A DNA stretch of 64,000 nucleotides, from positions 155,257 to 219,256 of the forward strand of contig NZ_ASHR01000030.1 in the NCBI RefSeq assembly GCF_000400485.1. Reading direction: 5' to 3'. Numbering within the stretch: the first letter of the stretch is position 1; each line of letters opens with the position of its first letter. This DNA is from Agrococcus pavilionensis RW1. GTDB lineage: Bacteria; Actinomycetota; Actinomycetes; Actinomycetales; Microbacteriaceae. Shown here in pieces: positions 24,063-33,225 of the stretch. The notes under the pieces are model-generated. The model saw nothing but the letters and a program-made list of their open reading frames with translations, was not told the DNA's origin and made no database searches. Both the position numbers and the translations under genes were made by a program.

Positions 24063-25391
24063 ATGGAAGCCGTGCTGCTCTACGCCGTCGGCGTGCTCGT
24101 CGTCGTGATCGGCCTGGCCGTCTCGATCGGCCTGCACGAGATCGGCCACCTCGTGCCCGCGAAGCTCTTCGGCGTGCGCGTCGGGCAGTGGATGATCGGC
24201 TTCGGCCCGACGCTCTTCTCGCGGCGCTTCGGCGAGACCGAGTACGGCGTGAAGGCGATCCCGCTCGGCGGCTACATCTCGATGTCGGGCATGTTCCCGC
24301 CGCTCAAGGTCGGCGGGGAGTCGAGGGATGCGTCGACGGGCTTCTTCGACACCCTCGTCCAGGACGCGCGCGACTCGAGCGCTGAGACGATCCACGAGGG
24401 CGAGGAGGAGCGGGCGTTCTGGCGCCTCGCGACGTGGAAGCGCATCGCCATCATGCTCGGCGGGCCGCTCATGAACCTCGTGCTCGCGGTCGTGCTCTAC
24501 GCGATCGTGCTGTGCGGCTTCGGCATCGCGGTGCCCTCGACGACCGTCGCGAGCGTCTCGGAGTGCGTCATCGCGGCCTCGGAGCAGCGGGCGGAGTGCG
24601 AGCCCGGCGACCCGCTCGCGCCCGCCGCCGAGGCGGGCGTGCAGCCAGGCGACACGATCGTCTCGATCGACGGGCAGCCCGCGGGCAGCTGGGATGACGT
24701 GCAGGCCGCGATCCGCGACCTCGCGGGGCAGCGGGTCGAGCTCGTCGTCGAGCGCGACGGCGCCCGGCAGGCGCTGCAGCTCACGCCGCTCGCGACCGAG
24801 CGCTACGTCTTCGACGACCGCGGCGATCCCGTCGAGGTCGACGGTCGGCAGCTCACCGAGACGGTCGGCTTCGCGGGCGTCGGCCCGCAGTACGAGGTCG
24901 CGCAGCAGCCCGCATCGGCGGTGCTGCCCGCGGTCGGCGACAACGTCTGGCGCGTCGGGCAGCTCATCGTCAACCTGCCGCAGCGGCTCGTCGACGTCGC
25001 CGCGGCGGCGTTCGGGCCGGGGGAGCGCGACCCGAACGGCCCGATGTCGGTCGTCGGCGTCGGCCGCATGGCCGGCGAGATCGCGGCGCTCGACCAGGTG
25101 CCGGTGCTCGAGCGCATCAGCGCGATGGTGCAGCTGCTCGCGAGCCTCAACGTCGCGCTGTTCGTCTTCAACCTCATCCCGCTCATGCCGCTCGACGGCG
25201 GCCACATCCTCGGCGCGGTCGTCGACGCGGTGCGGCGCGGCTGGGCGAGGCTGCGCGGCACGGTCGCGACGCCGCTCGACACCGCGAAGTGGGTGCCGGT
25301 CACGCTCGTCGTCACGGGCCTGCTCGGCATCATGAGCGCGCTGCTCATCTACGCCGACATCGTCAAGCCGATCGCGCTGTTCGGGGGGTAG
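24063..25391 (+). CDS. rip: Site-2 intramembrane metalloprotease (Rip/RseP family, M50)
   Basis: 442 residues. Zinc motif HEIGH in the first helix (about 22-26), a central PDZ domain (about 180-260, GVQPGDTIVSIDGQPA), and LDGGH in the last third as third metal ligand. Four membrane helices are visible. These proteases cut anti-sigma factors and cell-division proteins within the membrane. The position between dxr and ispG matches the conserved actinobacterial order dxr-rip1-ispG. The HEIGH-to-PDZ region has a longer charged insertion (ESRDASTG through HEGEEERAF). A TAGCCT box lies 10 nt before the ATG. Confidence 0.95.
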   Translation: MEAVLLYAVGVLVVVIGLAVSIGLHEIGHLVPAKLFGVRVGQWMIGFGPTLFSRRFGETEYGVKAIPLGGYISMSGMFPPLKVGGESRDASTGFFDTLVQDARDSSAETIHEGEEERAFWRLATWKRIAIMLGGPLMNLVLAVVLYAIVLCGFGIAVPSTTVASVSECVIAASEQRAECEPGDPLAPAAEAGVQPGDTIVSIDGQPAGSWDDVQAAIRDLAGQRVELVVERDGARQALQLTPLATERYVFDDRGDPVEVDGRQLTETVGFAGVGPQYEVAQQPASAVLPAVGDNVWRVGQLIVNLPQRLVDVAAAAFGPGERDPNGPMSVVGVGRMAGEIAALDQVPVLERISAMVQLLASLNVALFVFNLIPLMPLDGGHILGAVVDAVRRGWARLRGTVATPLDTAKWVPVTLVVTGLLGIMSALLIYADIVKPIALFGG

Positions 25392-25397
25392 CGGGGG

Positions 25398-26294
25398 TCA
25401 ATCCTCCGGCGTGCCCTGGTGGAAGCGCTGCCGCCAGCGCCCGCCGACGCGTACCCACAGCGAGCTGCGCAGCGCGCTCCCGCGAGCGCCCACCGAGCGC
25501 CACACGAGCAGCAGCGCGTCGTCGCCGAGCTCGTGCGTCGCGAGCACCTCGAGCTCGGCGCGCTCCGGCAGCGGCGCGATCTCGGCGAGCAGCTCGTCGC
25601 GGCTCCAGCGGCGGCCCGAGGCGCCGATCGCTTCCCACTCGGGGTGCAGCAGCGCCGCGACGCTCGCGGCATCCGCGCGCACCTCGTCGCTCAGCAGCGA
25701 GCGCTCGAGCCGCACGACCTCGGCCTCGGCGGGCGTGTCGGTGAGGAAGTCGAAGCCGTCGAAGAGGTCGGGCGAGGCAGGGACCTCGGCGGCGCGGGCC
25801 GTGGGCGCCGCCGCCGGGGTCACGCCCCCGAACCCCGGTCCCGCATCCGGCACCGCACCGCGCTGGTAGGCCGCCGCCGCGCCGTTCGCGAGCCGGTCGG
25901 CCGCCTCGTTGAGCGGGTGGCCCGCGTGGCCCTTGACCCACTCGAAGCGCACCGTGCCGCCCTCGGCCTTCCGCTCCGCCATGAGCCGGTCGAGCTCCTC
26001 GAGCAGCTCGCGGTTCATGACCGGCTTGCCGTCGGCCTTCCGCCAGCCCTTCCGCTTCCAGCCGGCCATCCACTTCGTCACCGAGTTGATGACGTACTGG
26101 CTGTCGCACAGGATGAGCAGCTCGTCGACGCCGCGCGTCTGCCGCAGCAGGTCGACGACCGCCGAGAGCTCGCCGATGTTGTTCGTGCCCGTGCGCTGGC
26201 CGCCCGCCGCCCATCGCGCGTCGTCGATGTACCAGCCCCAGCCGGTGGGGCCGGGGTTGCCGAGGGAGGAGCCGTCTGCCGCTGCCGTGATCAC
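25398..26294 (-). CDS. rnhA: RNase HI with C-terminal DUF4440-like domain
   Basis: 298 residues, nearly twice a plain RNase HI. Residues 1-140 form the nuclease that cleaves RNA in RNA/DNA hybrids, with the full catalytic set: Asp7 (AADGSS), Glu42 (NIGELS), Asp64 (ILCDSQ) and Asp133 (NEAADRL), plus the handle region rich in Lys/Trp ([13 protein letters not shown]). After an Ala/Pro linker (about 140-180) comes an NTF2-like domain resembling DUF4440 (about 190-298: [22 protein letters not shown] through [10 protein letters not shown]). The fusion partner may bind a small ligand or mediate dimerisation (inference). Convergent with rip, leaving only 6 bp between stops. Confidence 0.92.
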   Translation of the reverse strand: MITAAADGSSLGNPGPTGWGWYIDDARWAAGGQRTGTNNIGELSAVVDLLRQTRGVDELLILCDSQYVINSVTKWMAGWKRKGWRKADGKPVMNRELLEELDRLMAERKAEGGTVRFEWVKGHAGHPLNEAADRLANGAAAAYQRGAVPDAGPGFGGVTPAAAPTARAAEVPASPDLFDGFDFLTDTPAEAEVVRLERSLLSDEVRADAASVAALLHPEWEAIGASGRRWSRDELLAEIAPLPERAELEVLATHELGDDALLLVWRSVGARGSALRSSLWVRVGGRWRQRFHQGTPED

Positions 26295-26358
26295 CCGACG
26301 ATCCTGCCAGCCGGCCGGCCGGTCGCACGCCGCGGGGCTTCGTCATAGCACCGCCGCG

Positions 26359-26364
26359 TAGGCT
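26359..26364 (+). promoter_or_regulatory. -10 box TAGGCT, leaderless promoter of ispG
   Basis: TAGGCT ends 7 nt before ATG 26372, giving ispG transcription of its own rather than from the dxr side. Confidence 0.5.
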
Positions 26365-26371
26365 GTCGCCC

Positions 26372-27514
26372 ATGGCAGCCATCAACCTCGGGAGCCCCGC
26401 GCCGCTCACGCTCGCGCCCCGACGCAAGACCCGGCAGATCAAGGTCGGCAAGGTGCTCGTCGGCGGCGACGCGCCCGTCTCGGTGCAGTCGATGACCACG
26501 ACGAAGACGACCGACATCAACGCGACGCTCCAGCAGATCGCCGAGCTCACCGCGACCGGCTGCGACATCGTGCGCGTCGCCGTGCCGAGCCAGGACGACG
26601 CGGATGTGCTGCACATCATCGCGAAGAAGAGCCAGATCCCGGTCATCGCCGACATCCACTTCCAGCCGAAGTACGTCTACCAGGCGATCGACGCCGGCTG
26701 CGCCGCCGTGCGCGTCAACCCGGGCAACATCCGCAAGTTCGACGACCAGGTCGGCGAGATCGCCAAGCGCGCCAAGGCCGCGGGCGTCTCCCTCCGCATC
26801 GGCGTCAACGCCGGCTCGCTCGACCCGCGCCTGCTCGAGAAGTACGGCAAGGCGACGCCCGAGGCGCTCGTCGAGTCGGCCGTGTGGGAGGCGAGCCTGT
26901 TCGAGGAGCACGACTTCCACGACTTCAAGATCTCGGTCAAGCACAACGACCCGGTCGTGATGGTCAAGGCCTACCGCCTGCTCGCCGAGCGCGGCGACTG
27001 GCCGCTGCACCTCGGCGTCACCGAGGCCGGCCCCGCGTTCCAGGGCACGATCAAGTCGGCGACCGCGTTCGGCATCCTGCTCTCCGAGGGCATCGGCGAC
27101 ACGATCCGCGTCTCGCTCTCGGCGCCGCCGGTCGAGGAGATCAAGGTCGGCATGCAGATCCTGCAGTCGCTCAACCTCCGCGAGCGCAAGCTCGAGATCG
27201 TCTCGTGCCCCTCGTGCGGCCGCGCCCAGGTCGATGTCTACTCGCTCGCCGACTCGGTGACCGAGGGCCTCAAGGACGTGCAGGTGCCGCTGCGCGTCGC
27301 GGTCATGGGATGCGTCGTGAACGGCCCGGGCGAGGCGCGCGAGGCCGACCTCGGGGTCGCGTCGGGCAACGGCAAGGGGCAGATCTTCATCAAGGGCGAG
27401 GTCGTCAAGACCGTGCCCGAGGCGGAGATCGTGGCCACGCTCATCGAGGAGGCTCGCCGCATCGCCGACGAGCAGGGCCTGCCCGCGGGCGAGGCCCAGG
27501 TCGTCACCGCCTGA
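26372..27514 (+). CDS. ispG: 4-hydroxy-3-methylbut-2-en-1-yl diphosphate synthase (ferredoxin/flavodoxin)
   Basis: 380 residues, the typical bacterial two-domain form. Converts MEcPP to HMBPP in the penultimate MEP-pathway step. N-terminal TIM-barrel signatures [13 protein letters not shown] and VIADIHFQP; the C-terminal domain carries the [4Fe-4S] ligands in SCPSCGR and [11 protein letters not shown]. Works with dxr (21674) in the same pathway. The MFS gene starts one base after the stop, implying co-transcription. Confidence 0.97.
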   Translation: MAAINLGSPAPLTLAPRRKTRQIKVGKVLVGGDAPVSVQSMTTTKTTDINATLQQIAELTATGCDIVRVAVPSQDDADVLHIIAKKSQIPVIADIHFQPKYVYQAIDAGCAAVRVNPGNIRKFDDQVGEIAKRAKAAGVSLRIGVNAGSLDPRLLEKYGKATPEALVESAVWEASLFEEHDFHDFKISVKHNDPVVMVKAYRLLAERGDWPLHLGVTEAGPAFQGTIKSATAFGILLSEGIGDTIRVSLSAPPVEEIKVGMQILQSLNLRERKLEIVSCPSCGRAQVDVYSLADSVTEGLKDVQVPLRVAVMGCVVNGPGEAREADLGVASGNGKGQIFIKGEVVKTVPEAEIVATLIEEARRIADEQGLPAGEAQVVTA

Positions 27515-27515
27515 G

Positions 27516-28760
27516 GTGAGCGCGACCCCAGCGGTCGACGAGCCGGGGCAGCCAGAGCGGCAGCACCCGGCGCAGCGCCGCACGCTCGCCGTCCTCTCGC
27601 TCGCGCAAGCGCTCGGCGGGCTCTCGAACGGCGTCGCGCTCGGCGTCGGCTCGCTGCTCGTCGCGCAGGTGACAGGCCGTGATGAGCTCGCGGGACTCGC
27701 CGCGACGCTCCTGACGCTCGGCGGCGCTGCGCTCGCGGTGCCGCTCGCGCGGCTCGCGCAGCGCCGCGGCCGCCGCGTGGCGCTCACGAGCGGCGCGCTC
27801 CTCGCCCTCGCGGGTGCTCTCACGCTCGCGATCGGCGGCACGATCGGCGCCGCCGCGATCGTGCTGCCCGGCTTCCTCGTGCTCGGCGGCGCGATGGCGG
27901 TCAACCTCCAGTCGCGCTTCGCCGCGACCGACCTCTCGACCCCGAGGCATCGCGGCCGCGACCTCTCGCTCGTCGTCTGGATGACGACGATCGGCGTCGT
28001 CGTCGGCCCGAACCTCATCGGCCCCGGCGATGCGCTCGGCGTCGGGCTCGGCCTGCCGCCGCTCGTGGGCGCGTACCTCATCAGCGCCGTCGCGATGGCG
28101 GTCGTCGCGATCGTGCTGTGGACGCTGCTGCGGCCCGACCCGCTGCTCGAGAGCCGCATCGGGGCGCCCGCGCCGACGACGCCGCCGCGCTTGCGCCTCG
28201 CGGAGCACCCGCGGGCCCTCGCCGCCGTGATCGCGGTCGCGGCCGCGCACGCGACGATGGTCGGGGTCATGGCGCTCACCCCCGTGCACCTCGACCACGC
28301 GGGGCAGCACCTCGGCGTCATCGGCTTCACGATGAGCGCGCACACGGCGGGGATGTATGCGCTCTCGCCCGTCTTCGGCTGGCTCACCGACCGCGTCGGC
28401 GCTCGCTCGACCGTGCTCGTCGGCGCCGCCATCCTGCTGCTCTCGATCGCCTCGAACCTCGTGCTGCCCGTCGACCTCGCCCCGGTCGGGCTCGCGCTGC
28501 TCGGCCTCGGCTGGAGCGCCGCGACCGTCGCCGGCTCGACGCTCGTCGCCGCCGCGGTCGAGCCGCCGCTGCGCCCCGCGCTCCAGGGCCGATCCGACCT
28601 CGTGATGGGGCTCGCGGGCGCCGCCGCCGGCGCCACGGCCGGCCCCATCCTCGGGCTCGTCGGCTACGCGGGGCTCAACGTCGCGATGCTGCCGCTCATC
28701 GCCGCGATCGCGATCGCGGCGATCGTCGCGACGCGACGGCGCGAGCCGCAGCCCGCGTGA
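27516..28760 (+). CDS. MFS transporter
   Basis: 414 residues with about twelve hydrophobic helices. The loop after helix 2 has RLAQRRGRR, a weak version of the MFS motif A, and a second similar loop follows helix 8 (GWLTDRVGARST). The cargo is not predictable; it resembles drug/efflux-type MFS proteins. GTG 27516 follows the ispG stop at once (TGAGGTG), so it is translated from the ispG transcript. Confidence 0.88.
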   Translation: MSATPAVDEPGQPERQHPAQRRTLAVLSLAQALGGLSNGVALGVGSLLVAQVTGRDELAGLAATLLTLGGAALAVPLARLAQRRGRRVALTSGALLALAGALTLAIGGTIGAAAIVLPGFLVLGGAMAVNLQSRFAATDLSTPRHRGRDLSLVVWMTTIGVVVGPNLIGPGDALGVGLGLPPLVGAYLISAVAMAVVAIVLWTLLRPDPLLESRIGAPAPTTPPRLRLAEHPRALAAVIAVAAAHATMVGVMALTPVHLDHAGQHLGVIGFTMSAHTAGMYALSPVFGWLTDRVGARSTVLVGAAILLLSIASNLVLPVDLAPVGLALLGLGWSAATVAGSTLVAAAVEPPLRPALQGRSDLVMGLAGAAAGATAGPILGLVGYAGLNVAMLPLIAAIAIAAIVATRRREPQPA

Positions 28761-28762
28761 GG

Positions 28763-28784
28763 CACGGCGGCGTCACCGGCCGTG
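28763..28784. terminator. Possible hairpin after the MFS gene
   Basis: CACGGC (28763-28768) and GCCGTG (28779-28784) can pair over a 10-nt loop shortly after the MFS stop at 28760. The remaining gap to 28883 is C/G-rich with no further recognisable element apart from AGGAG before the next start. Confidence 0.3.
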
Positions 28785-28883
28785 CATGGCTCAAGCCGGT
28801 AGCGTGACCGAGGCGGTGCCGCCGACGACCGACGGCCCGCCCGACGACGGCCCACCCACCGACCGCCACCGATAGGAGCGCGC

Positions 28884-29891
28884 GTGTCCGCAGCAGTCCC
28901 CGGACGGGACCCCATCACGCCTGAGGAGCTCGAGCGCGCGAAGGCGATCATCCGCTCGATCGAGCAGTCGTTCCAGTCGACGGTCGTCGGGCAGCACCAG
29001 CTGCTGCGCTCGCTCCTCGTCGCGCTCCTCACGGGCGGCCACGTGCTGATGGAGTCGGTGCCCGGGCTCGCGAAGACGACGGCGGCCGCGACCCTCGCGC
29101 GCTCGGTCTCGGCGTCGTTCCACCGCATCCAGTGCACTCCCGACCTGCTGCCGAGCGACATCGTCGGCACCCAGATCTACGACCAGCACACGGGCGAGTT
29201 CCGCACCCAGCTCGGTCCGGTGCACGCGAACTTCGTGCTGCTCGACGAGATCAACCGCTCGAGCGCGAAGACGCAGTCGGCGATGCTCGAGGCGATGCAG
29301 GAGCGGCAGACGTCGATCGGCGGCGAGACGCACCCGCTGCCGCAGCCGTTCCTCGTGCTCGCGACCCAGAACCCCATCGAGCAGGAGGGCACCTACACGC
29401 TGCCCGAGGCGCAGCTCGACCGCTTCCTGCTCAAGGAGGTGCTCACCTACCCCTCGCCGACCGAGGAGGCGGAGATCGTGCGGCGCGCCGAGTCGGGCGT
29501 GTTCGAGCAGGGGCACGGCGAGCCGGTCGCGACGCTCGACGACGTGCGGTTCCTGCAGGGGCTCGCGAAGCGCGTCTACGTCGACCAGGCGATCACGAAC
29601 TACGTCGTGCAGCTCATGTACGTGACGCGCCACGCGACCGACTACATCGGCGCGCAGCTCGCCGGCTACATCGAGTACGGCGCGAGCCCGCGCGGCTCGC
29701 TGTCGTTCTCGCAAGCGGCGCGCGCGCTCGCGCTCGTGCAGGGTCGCGACTGGGTGATCCCGGAGGACGTCAAGGACCTGCGGCACGCCGTGCTGCGGCA
29801 CCGCCTCATCCTCGGCTACGAGGCCGAGGCCGACGGCGTGACGACCGAGCAGATCATCGACGCCATCTTCGGCGCCGTGCGGACGCCGTAG
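28884..29891 (+). CDS. MoxR-family AAA+ ATPase (Bat-type operon)
   Basis: 335 residues. Walker [15 protein letters not shown] (GLAKT variant typical of MoxR-proper proteins, instead of GTGKT), Walker [23 protein letters not shown], sensor [12 protein letters not shown] and the ASPRGSLSF lid. First gene of a six-gene operon whose composition (MoxR, DUF58, small membrane protein, two VWA proteins, TPR-like protein) matches the BatA/B/C stress or aerotolerance clusters. GTG 28884 is preceded by AGGAG. The GLAKT P-loop separates it from the MoxR at 11585. Confidence 0.93.
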   Translation: MSAAVPGRDPITPEELERAKAIIRSIEQSFQSTVVGQHQLLRSLLVALLTGGHVLMESVPGLAKTTAAATLARSVSASFHRIQCTPDLLPSDIVGTQIYDQHTGEFRTQLGPVHANFVLLDEINRSSAKTQSAMLEAMQERQTSIGGETHPLPQPFLVLATQNPIEQEGTYTLPEAQLDRFLLKEVLTYPSPTEEAEIVRRAESGVFEQGHGEPVATLDDVRFLQGLAKRVYVDQAITNYVVQLMYVTRHATDYIGAQLAGYIEYGASPRGSLSFSQAARALALVQGRDWVIPEDVKDLRHAVLRHRLILGYEAEADGVTTEQIIDAIFGAVRTP

Positions 29892-29899
29892 GACCGGTC

Positions 29900-30787
29900 A
29901 TGGAACGGCGGCTGCGCAAGGTGAAGACGACCATGTCGATCCACGCGCACCGTCGTACCCTCGAGCTGCTCGAGGGCGAGTACCAGTCGATCCACCACGG
30001 CCGCAGCCACGACTTCGACGACCTGCGCGAGTACCAGCCGGGCGATGACGTCAAGGACATCGACTGGAAGGCGACGGCGCGCAGCCACGTGCCGCTCATC
30101 AAGCGCTACATCGCCTCCCGCCAGCACAACGTGCTGCTCGTCGTCGACTCGGGCCGCAACATGGCGGCGATCGCGGAGTCGGGGGAGTCGAAGCGCGAGC
30201 TCGCGATCCTCGTCGCAGGGCTCCTCGGCTACCTCGCGACGCGCCACGGCGATCGCGTCGCGCTGCTCATGGGCGACGAGGAGCGCACCGAGAGCATGCC
30301 GGAGGGCGGCTCGGAGGCGCACCTCGAGCGCATGCTGCGGCGCATCGACGACGCGGTCTCGATCGACGGGCCGCTCTCGAGGCTCGAAGGGGTGCTCGAG
30401 CACGCGGTGCGGCGCATGCGCCGCCGCTCGCTCATCGTCGTGATCGCCGACGACCTCGCCTACACGCACGACCTCGACGTGCACCTCGGGCGCCTCCACA
30501 CGCGCCACGAGGTGCTGTGGGTCTCGATCGGCGACGCCGACCTCATGGCGCGCGCGGGCGACCACCGCGAGCTCGTCGGCGTCGACACCGGCCTCGGGCT
30601 GCCGTCGTTCCTGCGCCGCGACAAGGGGCTCCGCCGGGCGTTCGACGAGCAGTCGGCGCTGCGGCGCGAGCGGCTCGAGGCGGGGCTGCGTTCGCTCGGC
30701 ATCGCCTCGGTGCGCATCGGCTCGAGCGCGACCGCGATCGGCGGGCTCTTCCGCCTGCTCGAGAGGCACCGGCGTGCGCGTCGCTGA
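29900..30787 (+). CDS. DUF58 protein, soluble type
   Basis: 295 residues without membrane helices, in contrast to the DUF58 protein at 12574. Core motif DFDDLREYQPGDDVKDIDWKATAR near 40-60, then a VWA-like fold (LLVVDSGRNMAA; the DxGxxM form lacks the full DxSxS MIDAS). A likely client of the upstream MoxR, from which it is 8 nt away. The end overlaps the next gene by 14 nt. Confidence 0.9.
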   Translation: MERRLRKVKTTMSIHAHRRTLELLEGEYQSIHHGRSHDFDDLREYQPGDDVKDIDWKATARSHVPLIKRYIASRQHNVLLVVDSGRNMAAIAESGESKRELAILVAGLLGYLATRHGDRVALLMGDEERTESMPEGGSEAHLERMLRRIDDAVSIDGPLSRLEGVLEHAVRRMRRRSLIVVIADDLAYTHDLDVHLGRLHTRHEVLWVSIGDADLMARAGDHRELVGVDTGLGLPSFLRRDKGLRRAFDEQSALRRERLEAGLRSLGIASVRIGSSATAIGGLFRLLERHRRARR

Positions 30788-31262
30788 GCTCGGCGGGCTG
30801 CCCGCGCCCGACACCTACGGCCCGTTCGGCTACGGGCCGTGGTGGCTGCTCGGCGCGCTCGCGCTCGCCGCGGTCGTCGCCGCCTACGCGTTCGCGTGGC
30901 TCTGGACCCGCCCGCGCGGCATCCTCGAGCCCCCGCCGCCGCCCGCCGTGCCGATCGACGTGCGCAGCGTCAAGGAGAAGTACTTGCGGATGATCGACGA
31001 GGTCGCCGCGGAGCACGAGGCGGGCGAGATCGGGCCCAGGGAGCTCGCGCAGCGGCTGAGCCTCGTGCTGCGCTTCTTCGCGCACGAGTCGACGGGCGTC
31101 GTCGCCGAGGTGATGACGCTCCGCGACCTGCGGGACGCCGACCTGCCGGCGGTCGAGGGCGCGGTCGCGCAGTACTACCCGTCGTCGTTCAGGCGGGCGG
31201 CGAAGCACGACCCGGATGCGGCGATCGGCGCCGCGCGGCAGGTGGTGGCGACGTGGATGTGA
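30774..31262 (+). CDS. Small single-pass membrane protein of the Bat operon (DUF4381-like)
   Basis: 162 residues: a short PAPDTYGPFGYGPWW N-terminus, one membrane helix (about 24-44), a Pro-rich joint and a helical cytoplasmic domain. The position between DUF58 and VWA genes and the PAP-type N-terminus resemble DUF4381 proteins of Bat operons; no enzymatic motif is visible. GTG 30774 overlaps the DUF58 gene by 14 nt and the stop overlaps the VWA start (GTGA). Confidence 0.75.
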   Translation: MRVAELGGLPAPDTYGPFGYGPWWLLGALALAAVVAAYAFAWLWTRPRGILEPPPPPAVPIDVRSVKEKYLRMIDEVAAEHEAGEIGPRELAQRLSLVLRFFAHESTGVVAEVMTLRDLRDADLPAVEGAVAQYYPSSFRRAAKHDPDAAIGAARQVVATWM

Positions 31263-32242
31263 GCCTGCTCTGGCCGTGGCTGCTGCCGATCGTCGTGGTC
31301 GCGGGGCTCGCGCTCGCGATCGTGGGGCTGCTGCTGCCGAAGCGCCGCCGCGACCGCGGCCTGCCGGTCGCGCACGTCGACCGGATGACGGCGCTGCCCG
31401 CCTTCCGCGGCGCGCTCGCCCGCTACCGGCTCTGGATCGGTGCGGCGCTCGTCGCGGCGCTCGCGGGAGTCGCGGTCGCGGGCGCCGTCGCAGCCCGGCC
31501 CTCCGGCGTGCACGCCAACCAGGAGGACGACTACAAGCGCGACATCGTGCTGTGCCTCGACGTCTCCGGCTCGATGGTCGACGTCGACGCCGAGATCCTC
31601 GGCGTCTACCAGGACATCGCCGCATCGCTCGACGGCGAGCGCATCGGCATGCGCATCTTCGACGCCTCGAGCGTCATGGCGTTCCCGCTCACGAGCGACT
31701 ACGACTACATCCAGGAGCAGCTCGGCCGCTACGTGCGCGCGCTCACCGGCACCCTCGGCCCCGACGAGCAGTTCAACTACCTCGCCGGCACCGCGAGCGG
31801 CCTCGGCGCCTCGCTCGTCGGCGACGGGCTCGCCTCGTGCGTGCTCGACTTCGCCGACCTCGAGGCGAGCGAGCGGCCGCGCTCGATCATCCTCGCGACC
31901 GACAACGTCGTGAACGGGCAGCAGATCTTCACGCTGCCGCAAGCGGGCCAGCTCGCGGTCGACAACGAGGTGCGCGTGTACGCGATCAACCCCTTCGACT
32001 GGGGCCGCGACATGGCCTCGCAAGAGCTGCGCGAGATCGCCGAGGGCACCGGCGGCGCCTACTTCTCGCTCGACTTCGCGCAGACGGTGCCGCAGATCGT
32101 CGACCGCGTGAACGCGATCGAGGCCGGCTACATCGAGACGCCGCCGCAGATCCAGGTCGTCGACCGACCTGGCGCGCTCCCGCTCGTCGTGCTGCTGCTC
32201 GTCGCGGGGGTCGTGGCGATGGCGTGGAGGGCGAGGCTGTGA
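31259..32242 (+). CDS. BatA-like VWA-domain membrane protein
   Basis: 327 residues. Two N-terminal membrane helices (about 4-23 and 58-80), a VWA domain (about 95-290) with intact MIDAS start CLDVSGSM, and one C-terminal helix (VVLLLVAGVVAM). VWA proteins bind protein ligands through a metal ion, and in Bat operons they are handled by MoxR. GTG 31259 overlaps the previous stop; an in-frame GTG at 31253 is an alternative. The stop overlaps the next start as GTGA. Confidence 0.9.
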   Translation: MSLLWPWLLPIVVVAGLALAIVGLLLPKRRRDRGLPVAHVDRMTALPAFRGALARYRLWIGAALVAALAGVAVAGAVAARPSGVHANQEDDYKRDIVLCLDVSGSMVDVDAEILGVYQDIAASLDGERIGMRIFDASSVMAFPLTSDYDYIQEQLGRYVRALTGTLGPDEQFNYLAGTASGLGASLVGDGLASCVLDFADLEASERPRSIILATDNVVNGQQIFTLPQAGQLAVDNEVRVYAINPFDWGRDMASQELREIAEGTGGAYFSLDFAQTVPQIVDRVNAIEAGYIETPPQIQVVDRPGALPLVVLLLVAGVVAMAWRARL

Positions 32243-33225
32243 TCACGTTCCACCCCACGCTGCCCGTCGTCGTCGCGATCGTCGGCGCGCTCGCGCTCGC
32301 GCTGTGCGTGTGGCAGCTCATCGCGGTGCGCGGCCGGAGGATCGCGTGGCTGCGCCGCTCCCTGCTCGTCGCGCTCGCGGTCGCCATGGCCTTCCGCCCG
32401 GCGCTGCCCGGCGGCGAGGTGCCCACGGCATCCATCTCCGCCCGCGTCTTCGTCGTCGTCGACACCTCGCAATCCGTCGCGGCCGAGGACTGGGGGAGCG
32501 AGCCGCGGCTCGCCGGCATGCAGGAGGACGTCGTCGAGATCGCGCGATCGTTCGCCGGTGCCGACATCTCGGTCATCTCGTTCGACTCCCAAGCGCTGCT
32601 GCGCGTGCCCCTCACGGACGACGGCTCCGCCGTGATCGAGATGGTGCGCGCGCTGCGGCCCGAGATCGCGCAGCAGTCCCGGGGCACGTCGGTCGCGGCC
32701 GGGCGCGACCTGCTGCGCACCGAGCTCGAGCGCTCGGCCGCGGCCGACCCGGGCTCGCCCGCCATCGTCTTCTACCTCGGCGACGGCGAGCACACCGCCG
32801 AGGAGCCGCCGCAGTCGTTCGCCGACGTCGGCGCGCTCGTCGACCGCGGGCTCGTGCTCGGCTACGGCACGGAGCAGGGCGGGCGCATGCGCGTCTCGAG
32901 CTTCAACCCGAACGAGGACCGCTACCTGCAGGATCCCGCCGGCGGCGACGCGGTGAGCCGCATCGACGAGGGGCAGCTGCGGTCGATCGCGAGCGAGCTC
33001 GGCGTCAGCTACCTGCACCGGCAGCCGGGGCTCCCGCTCTCGGATGCGCTCGGGCCCATGGCCGCGCTCGACGGCGCCGCGAACCTCGACCGCACCGAGG
33101 AGGCGCGGCTCGAGGTCGCGTGGGTGCTCGGCCTGCCGATCGCGCTCCTGCTCGCGTGGGAGGGGCTGAGCCTCGCGCGCTCGCTCCGCTCGACCCGCGG
33201 CATCCTGCGGACGGAGGCGCCGTGA
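32239..33225 (+). CDS. BatB-like VWA-domain membrane protein
   Basis: 328 residues. Helices at about 8-27 and 38-52, VWA domain from about 72 with VVDTSQSVA (DxSxS) and FYLGDGEHT as later metal-site strand, and a C-terminal helix (VLGLPIALLLAWEGL). It forms a pair with the preceding VWA protein. Both ends overlap neighbours by 4 nt, pointing to strict co-translation and a stoichiometric complex (inference). Confidence 0.9.
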   Translation: MITFHPTLPVVVAIVGALALALCVWQLIAVRGRRIAWLRRSLLVALAVAMAFRPALPGGEVPTASISARVFVVVDTSQSVAAEDWGSEPRLAGMQEDVVEIARSFAGADISVISFDSQALLRVPLTDDGSAVIEMVRALRPEIAQQSRGTSVAAGRDLLRTELERSAAADPGSPAIVFYLGDGEHTAEEPPQSFADVGALVDRGLVLGYGTEQGGRMRVSSFNPNEDRYLQDPAGGDAVSRIDEGQLRSIASELGVSYLHRQPGLPLSDALGPMAALDGAANLDRTEEARLEVAWVLGLPIALLLAWEGLSLARSLRSTRGILRTEAP

